The translations under genes were made by a program, and so were the position numbers. From Candidatus Fusobacterium pullicola (GTDB taxonomy: Bacteria; Fusobacteriota; Fusobacteriia; Fusobacteriales; Fusobacteriaceae): a stretch of 64,000 nt of DNA. Below, piece after piece: positions 16,293 through 24,668 of the stretch. The stretch is from positions 1 through 64,000 of the forward strand of contig JAHLFN010000067.1 of assembly GCA_018883725.1 (NCBI GenBank), written 5' to 3'. The notes below the pieces were generated by a model, which saw only the letters and a program-made list of their open reading frames with translations, did no database searches and was not told where the DNA came from. Every line of letters begins with the position of its first letter. Within the stretch, counting starts at the first letter, position 1.

Positions 16293-17549
16293 TTAGAATA
16301 ATACTCCATAAATTATTGCTGATACAACTGCTAAACTAAGTCCAACTAATGATTCAAATGGTATTAATGCTAACCTCTCTTTCATCTCCATATTCACACT
16401 TCCACCTGTTGCATGGAAAAAACTTCCATGTGGTAAATGATCCAAAACAGTTGCTCCTGAATGTATCATTGCTGCAGCATTTACAGGTAATATTCCTAAA
16501 CTTAATATTGTTGGTCCAAAAACTTGACTTGCAACAGCTGTTCCTGAAGTAGTTGAAGCAGTTGCTCCACTCATTAATATTCCAGATAGTGAAGCAAGTA
16601 AATATGCTGGTGCTCCTGTAGATGTTAAAAAATTTGTTAATACATCTTTCAATCCTGAATTTGCTATTATTCCTGATATAGTTCCAGTTCCTATTAATAA
16701 AATTGCTACTCCTACCATTTTCCCTAATCCAAATACACAGTAACTATTAAAGTATTTTATTTTTCCCATAGCTAGACATCCTATTAATCCACCTATAGGT
16801 AAAGCTACTAAAGGATCTATTGATATCCCAGCTACTGGTCTTAAAGCTAAAAGAAATATAGCAACAACTGGACCAATAATTGCACTTATAAAGCTTGGTC
16901 CTTCCTCTATCTTTTTATTACCTAAATCATCATCTGATATTTGGCTTCCCTTCTTAGAAAGAGCTTTAGCTATAATAACACTCACTATTATCCCAAATAT
17001 AGCTGGAATAATTCCTGCTATCATAACTGAAGTTAAAGGAATATTAAAAGCATCCGCTGCTGCTATTGCATTAGGATTTGGAGACATTATATTTCCAGCT
17101 TTCCCTCCACCTACCATAGCTATTAAAACTCCTGTTCTTGAAAGATTTGTTCTCTTTGCTATTGCCATAGCAATTGGTGCTACAGTTATTACAGATACAT
17201 CTATAAATACCCCTACCATTGTAAGTATCATAGTTGATAAAACTATAGCAATTATAGCTTTTGATTCTCCTAATTTTTCTATAATTGTTTCCGCAATTTT
17301 ACTAGCTGCACCTGTTTCTATTAAAACTCCAGCCAAAACTCCAGCTGTAATTATCCTTAATATTGCAGGTATCATACCTTGAGCTCCTGTTATCATCAAA
17401 GAAACTGTCTCAGAGATATTAGCTCCTCCTACTAAACCACCTATAATTGATCCTAAAATTAATGAGTATGCTGGGTTTATCTTTTTTATAATTAGTATTA
17501 TTGCTACTCCAAGCCCAACAACTGCTCCTAAAGCTGATATTGTTATCAT
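16293..17549 (-). CDS. GntP-family permease (gluconate/glycerate type)
   Basis: A 418-residue inner-membrane transporter with about ten to twelve hydrophobic segments. It shows the GntP pattern: GAVVGLGVAIILIIKKINPAY at the start, LVGGGKAGN-like MVGGGKAGNIMSPNPNAIAAA in the middle, and ATASTTSGTAVASQ with IHSGATVLDHLPHGSFFH near the end. AAAGGAGGAAAAG precedes ATG 17549. Pairing with glycerate kinase and a CdaR-type regulator gene suggests glycerate or a sugar-acid substrate. The exact substrate is inference. Confidence 0.9.
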   Translation of the reverse strand: MITISALGAVVGLGVAIILIIKKINPAYSLILGSIIGGLVGGANISETVSLMITGAQGMIPAILRIITAGVLAGVLIETGAASKIAETIIEKLGESKAIIAIVLSTMILTMVGVFIDVSVITVAPIAMAIAKRTNLSRTGVLIAMVGGGKAGNIMSPNPNAIAAADAFNIPLTSVMIAGIIPAIFGIIVSVIIAKALSKKGSQISDDDLGNKKIEEGPSFISAIIGPVVAIFLLALRPVAGISIDPLVALPIGGLIGCLAMGKIKYFNSYCVFGLGKMVGVAILLIGTGTISGIIANSGLKDVLTNFLTSTGAPAYLLASLSGILMSGATASTTSGTAVASQVFGPTILSLGILPVNAAAMIHSGATVLDHLPHGSFFHATGGSVNMEMKERLALIPFESLVGLSLAVVSAIIYGVLF

Positions 17550-17674
17550 TCTTTTCCTCCTTTTTTTATATATTTAGATTATTTTACATACATTATATTT
17601 ATATATTATAAAATAAAAATATAAATAACAATATTATATAAAACAAATTTTTAAACATTTTATGCATTTTTATT

Positions 17675-17688
17675 TGTTATATATAACA
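17675..17688. promoter_or_regulatory. palindrome between the cdaR-like gene and gntP, candidate operator
   Basis: TGTTATATATAACA is a perfect 14-bp palindrome six bases past the regulator's stop and upstream of the gntP promoter region. The regulator of the adjacent glycerate genes is the obvious candidate ligand-responsive binder. All A/T apart from the ends, so evidence is modest. Confidence 0.3.
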
Positions 17689-17693
17689 TTTTT

Positions 17694-18771
17694 TTATTTC
17701 AACATAAACCCTATTTTAATTTTGGTAAAATCTTCATATTTTCTCATATCTAAATTTATTTTATCTGAAAATTTATTTAATTTATATTGAAGTGTATTGA
17801 TATGAATAAATAAAGCTTTCGCTATTTTTTGAAGAGATCCATTATTTTTTTCATACAGTAAAAATATTTCTTTAAGCTCTTGCAATTCTTTTTCTGTTAA
17901 ATTTTTAAAAATTTTCTTTCTATATACTTTTACTAATTCCTCTGATATATTCATTACAATAAGTTCTAAGTCTAGTTCTCTATAAAAAGTAATTTTTTCT
18001 TTATTTTTAGTTCCCCATTCTAAGGCTTCTTTTCCCTCATAATATGAATCTTTTAGTGCTCCTATTTGAGTTTTTATCTCTCCTATTCCAAATATAATTT
18101 CTTCCTCTTTTTCAAATTCTGAAATAAAATCTTCTATTTTCTCTTTAGTTTTACAAAGTATCAATATTATCATCAAATTTTGATTGATCATCATATATCC
18201 ATTATTTTTTTTACTTTTACTCTAACCTTTTCATAAAATTGTTTTACAAACTCTAATTCATATCTTTTTTTTAATTTTCCTACTATTACTACTCCACTTC
18301 TTATTGCTTCTAAAACTTCTAAATCTTTAGAAAAAATATTTGGATTATATAAATAATTATTTTGAAAAAGTAATCCCTCTAAAAATAACTTTTCTTTTTC
18401 ATTTTCCTCTTCATTTTTCTTTAAAATATATGCCTCTTTTATCAAAATTTCTGACATTCTTTTTATAATTTGTCCATATTTTTCAACTTCGTTAGTTTCT
18501 CCAGAAATTCCAATTACTCCGATTAACTCCCCGTTAAATTTAAGTGGTAAATTTATCCCTTTTTTAGCTCCTATATATTCTTCATCTCTAGTAACTTTTA
18601 CAATATCATTTTTTAATACTACCTGTTTCCCTCCTTCATGATAACTTCCTATTCTTTTATCATCTGTACTAGCAATTATTATTCCATTACTATCTATAAA
18701 ATTCAAATCTTTCTCTATAATTTTTTTCATTTCAAAAACAATACTTTGTGCTATTTTTTTGATATCTCCAT
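17694..18771 (-). pseudogene. cdaR: CdaR-family sugar-diacid regulator, broken by two frameshifts
   Basis: Three reading-frame pieces add up to one regulator. A start at ATG 18771 gives MEISKK, then a stop. Restoring one base in the seven-A run (T at 18754-18760) continues IAQSIVFE into MKKIIEKDLNFIDSNG, the sugar-diacid recognition domain (18730-18191). Restoring one base in the eight-A run (T at 18205-18212) joins that to the C-terminal part (18194-17694), which ends in a PucR-type helix-turn-helix, NGSLQKIAKALFIHINTL. Both lesions are single-base losses in homopolymers, so real decay and consensus error are both possible. Its targets would be gntP and glycerate kinase next door. Confidence 0.75.
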
Positions 18772-18799
18772 TATAATTAATTCCCCCACTAATTTCTTA

Positions 18800-18856
18800 T
18801 AAATATATAAAAAACTACATCTATTACTTTAGATTATCTAAGTTTTAAGATGTAGT
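18800..18856 (-). terminator. terminator after gmhA
   Basis: ACTACATCT (18814-18822) and AGATGTAGT (18848-18856) form a 9-bp stem with a 25-base loop. On the minus strand it is followed by TTTTTTATATATTTAT. Confidence 0.65.
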
Positions 18857-18881
18857 ATAAATTTATCTATTCACTTTTATT

Positions 18882-19457
18882 TTAATAATTCTCAGGAAAC
18901 ATTATTCTCTCCACACCTTCAATTATAATGTGAAGTATCATCATATGTATCTCTTGTACTCTATCTGAAGTTTTACCTGGGATTATAAACTCATAATCAC
19001 ACATTCCTTTAAGTTTTCCTCCATCTTTACCTAACAGAACACATGTTTTCATTCCCATTGCTTTTGCTACTTCTACAGCTTTTATAACATTTGAAGAATT
19101 TCCACTTGTAGAGATACCGAAGAACATATCTCCCTCTTTTCCGTATGCTTCTACTCCTCTAGAGAAAATATAATCAAATCCATAATCATTTCCTACACAT
19201 GTAATATGTGATGAATCTGAAATAGCTATAGCTGGTAATGCTCTTCTATCCCCTCTAAATCTACCTGTAAACTCTTCAGCAAAATGTAATGCATCACAGT
19301 TACTTCCACCATTTCCACATATTAAAACCTTATTTCCTTTTAAAAACGTATCTGCTAGTGCTTTAGCAACCTTTTCTGTTTCTCTTCTCTCCTCTTCCTC
19401 TTTTATAAAATTTTCTAAAAGAGTTAACTCAGTCTTATATGATCCCAATAAATTCAT
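18882..19457 (-). CDS. gmhA: D-sedoheptulose-7-phosphate isomerase
   Basis: First step toward ADP-heptose for lipopolysaccharide inner core. The SIS-domain enzyme keeps the GmhA signature CGNGGSNCDALHFAEEFTGR, AIAISDSSHITCVGNDYGFD, ISTSGNSSNVIKA and the C-terminal RVQEIHMMILHI that supplies the metal-binding His. At 191 residues it matches E. coli GmhA closely. It supports an outer-membrane (diderm) organism. No other LPS gene is adjacent; the gene follows a LysR regulator after only 9 bases, or 10 counting the ribosome site. Confidence 0.93.
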   Translation of the reverse strand: MNLLGSYKTELTLLENFIKEEEERRETEKVAKALADTFLKGNKVLICGNGGSNCDALHFAEEFTGRFRGDRRALPAIAISDSSHITCVGNDYGFDYIFSRGVEAYGKEGDMFFGISTSGNSSNVIKAVEVAKAMGMKTCVLLGKDGGKLKGMCDYEFIIPGKTSDRVQEIHMMILHIIIEGVERIMFPENY

Positions 19458-19466
19458 AAAAACCTC

Positions 19467-20339
19467 CTAAAATTGAATCTTATAATCTTGTATAAAATTA
19501 ATGAATTTTATTATCTGTATCAAACTTTTCTTATCCTTTGTAATAACAGCTTGATATCCATCTTTTATATCATTAACCTTATATATTACTTTAAACTCTC
19601 CCTTTTCTATCTCCTTATGTGCAGCATAATAAGGTAAAATTACATTTCCAATCTCTTCTCTTACCATACCTTTTATTACTTCCAAGCTTCCATTTACATT
19701 TATTTTTGTATTAAAAGCTACTCTATATTTATCTTCAATAGCTGCTATTGCTTCATTATTATTAGGAATATTTTTTCTTGTTATTAGAGGATCTTTTGCA
19801 ACACTTTCCATACTGTGATATTCCTTTGTACTTACAAGAACATATGGCATTTTCTCAATAGTTATCACTTCTAAATTTGGATCATTTATATGCTCTTCAT
19901 CTATGATAAGTATATCTAAATCTCCCTCTTTTAAAAGTTTTAATAACCAATTTTTATCACCGATTGTAAGCTCATACTCTATCTCTTCATGTGCCTTTGA
20001 AAACCCTTTCATCAATCTAGGAATTAACGGTTCTCCTATCACTGAAGTTGCTCCTATTGAAATCTTAGCTCTATCTAGATCAATTATCCTTGCTATCTCT
20101 TTTTCTGCTCTTTTCACTTTATCAAAAATATCTTCTGCCATTTTATATAAAGCTTCACCAGTATATGTTAACTTTATCTTTTTTGAACTTCTATCAAAAA
20201 GTTTGGCATTTAATATCTCTTCAAATTTTTTAACTTGAATAGAGACAGCAGATTGGTTTATATATAATTTACTCGCAGCTTTTGTAAAACTCTTCTCTTT
20301 AGCTACTTCATAAAATATTTTTAGGTAATGTAAATCCAA
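19467..20339 (-). CDS. LysR-family transcriptional regulator
   Basis: The N-terminal winged helix (DLHYLKIFYEVAKEKSFTKA, KLYINQSAVSIQVKKFEE) and effector-binding domain are complete at about 290 residues. The start chosen is TTG 20339, nine bases after GGGGAG; an upstream TTG at 20348 touches the ribosome site. It is co-directional and nearly contiguous with gmhA, so the two are probably one transcript. Target genes and ligand are unknown. Confidence 0.88.
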   Translation of the reverse strand: MDLHYLKIFYEVAKEKSFTKAASKLYINQSAVSIQVKKFEEILNAKLFDRSSKKIKLTYTGEALYKMAEDIFDKVKRAEKEIARIIDLDRAKISIGATSVIGEPLIPRLMKGFSKAHEEIEYELTIGDKNWLLKLLKEGDLDILIIDEEHINDPNLEVITIEKMPYVLVSTKEYHSMESVAKDPLITRKNIPNNNEAIAAIEDKYRVAFNTKINVNGSLEVIKGMVREEIGNVILPYYAAHKEIEKGEFKVIYKVNDIKDGYQAVITKDKKSLIQIIKFINFIQDYKIQF

Positions 20340-20459
20340 AGCTACCAACTCCCCAAACTCAAAATTATATATATAATCAATGAAGATTATATAATATATT
20401 CTATCATAAAATCTCTTTAAAGTATAATAATTTATTAAATTACACCCTCATTTTATATC

Positions 20460-21245
20460 TTATTCTATTACATTAAAATGTTTTAATGCATTTAAAACCC
20501 CATCATTATCTACCGATGTTGTAACATAGTCAGCTATCTCTTTTACATCCTCATTAGCATTTCCCATTGCAATACCTATTCCTGCTATCATAAGCATTGT
20601 TTTATCGTTTCCACCATCACCAAAAGCCATTATCTCATCTTTTTTATAGCCATAATACTCCATTATTTTTTGAATAGCTACATGTTTTCCACCACCAGCT
20701 GGAATTACATCAATAAATGTTGGACTCCATCTTGTTGCTTCACAATTAGGTAAAACCTTCATAACCTCTGCTTCAAATTCTACAGGAATATATGGATTTA
20801 ATTGAAATACCTTTCCATCTTTTGCTCTCTCTATATCCTCAATTGGAGGCAATGGTACATTTACACTTTTTAAAAGATTTACTACTACATCATCAATATA
20901 GTTCATATAGGTATCTCTATCCTCTACAAAGGCACATGGAAATCTATTTTCTTTTAAAAATTCTAAAAGAGCTACAATATCCTCTCTACAAATATTATTT
21001 TCATATATAACTTTTCTATCCTTTGTAAAGCAATACTGTCCATTCAATGTTACAAATCCATCAAAATCTATCTCATGAACATTATTCCCTTCAGTAAGAA
21101 TTGAAGCATGTCTTCCAGTTGCTACAAATACCTTTATTCCTTTTGCTTGTAATTTTTTTATAGCTTCTAATGTACTTTGAGGAACTCTATGAGTTTTAAA
21201 ACTAACTAATGTTCCATCTACATCAAAAAATACAGCTTTTATCAT
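20460..21245 (-). CDS. Cof-type HAD-superfamily phosphatase
   Basis: Has HAD motif I VFFDVDGTLVSF (residues 5-16), motif II VATGRHAS and motif IV GDGGNDKTMLMIAG with a C2-type cap between, as in YidA/Cof sugar-phosphate and FMN phosphatases. The 261 residues match the subfamily. It stands alone between the LysR gene and the valS terminator. The natural substrate is not predictable. Confidence 0.88.
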   Translation of the reverse strand: MIKAVFFDVDGTLVSFKTHRVPQSTLEAIKKLQAKGIKVFVATGRHASILTEGNNVHEIDFDGFVTLNGQYCFTKDRKVIYENNICREDIVALLEFLKENRFPCAFVEDRDTYMNYIDDVVVNLLKSVNVPLPPIEDIERAKDGKVFQLNPYIPVEFEAEVMKVLPNCEATRWSPTFIDVIPAGGGKHVAIQKIMEYYGYKKDEIMAFGDGGNDKTMLMIAGIGIAMGNANEDVKEIADYVTTSVDNDGVLNALKHFNVIE

Positions 21246-21257
21246 AATCCCTCCACT

Positions 21258-21304
21258 ATTTTTAAAAATTTGGGCTGCTGCAAATTTTAAATTGCAACAG
21301 CCCC
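21258..21304 (-). terminator. terminator after valS
   Basis: GGGCTGCTGCAAATT (21272-21286) faces AATTGCAACAGCCC (21290-21303) with a single wobble, followed on the minus strand by AAATTTTTAAAAA. It closes the clpP-clpX-lon-engB-valS transcript. Confidence 0.75.
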
Positions 21305-21386
21305 TTTATTAATCTTTATTCTTTTTAAATATTCTAACAATATTTGAATAATTTTTAGATTCTATAAAGTTCCTTTATATTGTATC

Positions 21387-24047
21387 CTATTGAAAGTTCT
21401 TTAAATTTTCAGTTAATTTATCCATCTTATCTTGATACTCTTTTTGAATTCTTCTTTCTCTTTCTAAGATATGAGCTGGAGCTTTAGAAGTAAATCTCTC
21501 ATCTGCTAATTTAGCATTTACTTTATCTAGATCTTTTTGAACTTTTTCTATTTGCTCTGTAATTTTCTTAATTTCAGCTTCCACATTTAAAAGTCCAGTA
21601 AGTATCATATATACTTCTGAATTTCCAGTTACTCTAAATCCACTTTGATCTGGTTTAGCAACATCTTTACCATAAGTCATCTCTTCTATTTTAGCTAACT
21701 TTGTGATAAATAGATAGTTATCCTCTAAAGTTTTTAATTCATTTTCATCAGAAGTTTTTATAACTACTTTTACCTCTTTAGCTGGAGATATTCCCATTTC
21801 AGCTTTTATATTTCTTAGAGAAGATATTACTCCTTGAATATATTTGAACGAGTTTACTACTTCAGTGTTAATTTGTGTTTCATCAACAACTGGGAATTGA
21901 GATAACATTATTGTTTCTCCCTCTACTTTTATCTTTTGCCAAATTTCCTCTGTTATAAATGGCATAAATGGGTGTAGAAGTTTTAATCCAGCTTCTAATA
22001 CTGTCCATAACACATATTGTGCTGTTAATTTAGACTCTTTTCCAGACTCCTCATTGTTATATAGTCTTACTTTTGCAAGCTCTACATACCAGTCACAGAA
22101 ATCTCCTCTTAAGAACTCATATACAGCTTTAGCTGCATCATCAAGTTGGAATTTATCAAGATTTGCATGAACCTCTTTAGTTGTTTCATTTAATCTTGAG
22201 AATATCCATTTATCCACTAATTCAAGTTTTAACTCATCTTTATTTACAGATTTTACATCAAATCCTTCTAAGTTCATTATAACGAATCTAGCAACGTTCC
22301 AAATTTTATTTCCAAAGTTTCTTCCCATTTCTAAAAGTTTTTCAGAGAAGTGAACATCTTGTCCTTGAGAAGTATTATAGATCATTGAGAATCTTATTGC
22401 ATCTGCTCCATACTCTTCTATTAAGTTTAATGGATCTGGAGAGTTTCCTAAAGATTTAGACATCTTTCTTCCAATTTCATCTCTAACTATTCCATGGAAG
22501 AACACATTTTTAAATGGAATCTCCTTCATTTCATATAATCCGAACATTATCATTCTAGCTACCCAGAAGAATATGATATCTGCTCCTGTTACTAGTGTTG
22601 ATGTTGGATAGAAAGTTTCAAGCTCTTTTGTTTTTTCAGGCCAACCCATAGTTGAAAATGGCCATAATGCTGATGAGAACCAAGTATCTAATACATCTTC
22701 CTCTTGTACTAATTCTACATCTTTTCCATAGTGAGCTTTTGCTTGACCATATGCTTCCTCTTCTGACATAGCTACAAACATATGATTATCTGGTCCATAC
22801 CATGCAGGTATTCTGTGTCCCCACCATAATTGTCTAGAGATACACCAGTCTCTTATATTTTCTAACCAGTTAAAATATATTTTTTCCATTCTTTTTGGTA
22901 TGATTTTTATCTCACCAGTTCTTACTACTTCTAAAGCTTTTTTAGCTAATGGTTCCATCTTTACAAACCATTGCTTAGAAACTCTTGGTTCAACAACAGT
23001 TGAACATCTATAACAGTGCCCTACATTGTGTTTTATATTTTCTATCTTTACAAGAACTCCACTCTCTTCTAACTCTTTAACTATTACTTTTCTAGCTTCA
23101 AATCTATCCATTCCAGCATATTTAGGATAGTCATCAACTATATTTCCTTCTGGAGTAAGCATATTTATGATAGGTAGGTCATATTTTTTACCTAAGTTGA
23201 AGTCATTTGGGTCATGAGCTGGAGTTATTTTTAAAGCTCCTGTACCAAATTCCATCTCTACATACTCATCTGCTATTACTGGAATCTCTCTTCCTACTAA
23301 TGGAAGAATTAATTTTTTACCAACTAGGTGTTTATATCTTTCATCTTCAGGATGTACTGCTACAGCTACGTCAGCAAGCATAGTTTCAGGTCTTGATGTA
23401 GCTATTATAATATACTCATCAGAATCTTTTACTGGATATTTTAAATGCCATAGATTTCCATCTTTTTCAGCGTGGTCAACTTCATCATCAGCTAGAGCTG
23501 TTCCACATCTAGGACACCAGTTTACCATGTATTCCCCTTGATAAATTAATCCATCATTGTATAGGTCAACAAATATTTTTCTAACTGCTTTAGAAAGTCC
23601 TTCGTCCATAGTAAATCTTTCTCTATCCCAATCTAGAGAAGCTCCTATTTTTCTAAGTTGGTTAGTGATTATTCCACCATATTTTTCTTTCCATTTCCAA
23701 GTCTCTTCTAAGAACTTTTCTCTTCCTAAATCCTCTTTTGATATCCCTTGTTCAGCTAGCATTCTTTCAACTTTGTTTTGAGTTGCTATACCAGCATGGT
23801 CACATCCAGGTACCCAAAGAGTGTTAAATCCACACATTCTCTTATATCTTATTAACGTATCTTGTATTGAGTTATCTAATATGTGCCCCATATGAAGGAT
23901 TCCAGTTACATTTGGAGGAGGTATAACTATTGAATAGCTCTCTTTCCCTTCTTCCATTTTCCCAGCAAAATACTTAGAATCTTCCCATATTTTGTACCAT
24001 TTAGACTCTATCTCTCTAGGAGAATATGTCTTATTTAACTCTTCCAT
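21387..24047 (-). CDS. valS: valyl-tRNA synthetase
   Basis: Charges tRNA-Val. Class I motifs HMGH (residues 52-55, in PPPNVTGILHMGH) and KMSKS (in GRKMSKSLGNS) are intact, with the editing domain between them and a C-terminal coiled coil (EIKKITEQIEKVQKDLDKV onward) typical of ValS. At 886 residues it is full length. Its ATG follows the engB stop immediately, so it is the last gene of the protease-engB operon. No T-box leader is present before it. Confidence 0.98.
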   Translation of the reverse strand: MEELNKTYSPREIESKWYKIWEDSKYFAGKMEEGKESYSIVIPPPNVTGILHMGHILDNSIQDTLIRYKRMCGFNTLWVPGCDHAGIATQNKVERMLAEQGISKEDLGREKFLEETWKWKEKYGGIITNQLRKIGASLDWDRERFTMDEGLSKAVRKIFVDLYNDGLIYQGEYMVNWCPRCGTALADDEVDHAEKDGNLWHLKYPVKDSDEYIIIATSRPETMLADVAVAVHPEDERYKHLVGKKLILPLVGREIPVIADEYVEMEFGTGALKITPAHDPNDFNLGKKYDLPIINMLTPEGNIVDDYPKYAGMDRFEARKVIVKELEESGVLVKIENIKHNVGHCYRCSTVVEPRVSKQWFVKMEPLAKKALEVVRTGEIKIIPKRMEKIYFNWLENIRDWCISRQLWWGHRIPAWYGPDNHMFVAMSEEEAYGQAKAHYGKDVELVQEEDVLDTWFSSALWPFSTMGWPEKTKELETFYPTSTLVTGADIIFFWVARMIMFGLYEMKEIPFKNVFFHGIVRDEIGRKMSKSLGNSPDPLNLIEEYGADAIRFSMIYNTSQGQDVHFSEKLLEMGRNFGNKIWNVARFVIMNLEGFDVKSVNKDELKLELVDKWIFSRLNETTKEVHANLDKFQLDDAAKAVYEFLRGDFCDWYVELAKVRLYNNEESGKESKLTAQYVLWTVLEAGLKLLHPFMPFITEEIWQKIKVEGETIMLSQFPVVDETQINTEVVNSFKYIQGVISSLRNIKAEMGISPAKEVKVVIKTSDENELKTLEDNYLFITKLAKIEEMTYGKDVAKPDQSGFRVTGNSEVYMILTGLLNVEAEIKKITEQIEKVQKDLDKVNAKLADERFTSKAPAHILERERRIQKEYQDKMDKLTENLKNFQ

Positions 24048-24653
24048 CTATGCCTCCTCTTTTATCTCCTCTTTAATAAGAAGAGAATCTATATAATTTA
24101 AAATCTCATCTTTTCCTATATCATTAAGTGATGAGTGGAAAAACACATCATCATTGTGAAATTCCACTTTTTTTCTTATATCTTTTAAACATCTAAACTT
24201 TTCATTATTAGATACTTTGTCCATTTTCGTAAAGATTATCTTGAATGGTATATCATGATGATCTAACCAAACAAGCATTTCCATATCCTCTTCACTTGGA
24301 ACTCTTCTTATATCTAATAGAACAAAAACAAGTTTTTTTCTATCACTTGCTACATATCTTTCCATTGTTTTTCCCCATTCAGCCTTCATCTCTTTGGGTA
24401 CTTTTGCAAATCCATATCCAGGTAAATCAACTATATAAAACTCATTATTTACTTTGAAATAGTTTATAAGTTGTGTTCTTCCTGGTGTCTTACTTGTTTT
24501 TGCAAGTTTTTTTCTTCCAGTTATACTATTTATAAGAGAAGATTTCCCTACATTTGAACGACCTACAAAAGCAAACTCCATATTATTAAGTTCCATTGGA
24601 TAATCTTTCTCATAAACTGCAGATTTTACAAATTCAGCTTGTTTTATCTTCAT
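24048..24653 (-). CDS. engB: ribosome-biogenesis GTPase EngB (YihA/YsxC)
   Basis: Small GTPase needed for 50S assembly. G1 GRSNVGKSSL near residue 31, G3 DLPGYG, and G4 TKMDK are present; FVGRSNVGKSSLINSI and KTPGRTQLINYF are diagnostic of the subfamily. The length of 201 residues fits. It is 15 bases downstream of lon and abuts valS. The lon-engB pairing is common in bacteria. Confidence 0.96.
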   Translation of the reverse strand: MKIKQAEFVKSAVYEKDYPMELNNMEFAFVGRSNVGKSSLINSITGRKKLAKTSKTPGRTQLINYFKVNNEFYIVDLPGYGFAKVPKEMKAEWGKTMERYVASDRKKLVFVLLDIRRVPSEEDMEMLVWLDHHDIPFKIIFTKMDKVSNNEKFRCLKDIRKKVEFHNDDVFFHSSLNDIGKDEILNYIDSLLIKEEIKEEA

Positions 24654-24668
24654 AATCTCTCACACTCA

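Noticed and set aside
18150-18260. Programmed -1 frameshifting on the eight-A run of the cdaR-like gene
   Set aside because: The gene has a second, upstream lesion in a seven-A run, no stimulatory hairpin is apparent, and the family does not use recoding. Loss or sequencing error explains both.
24040-24080. T-box leader for valS
   Set aside because: The valS ATG follows the engB stop directly, leaving no room for a leader.
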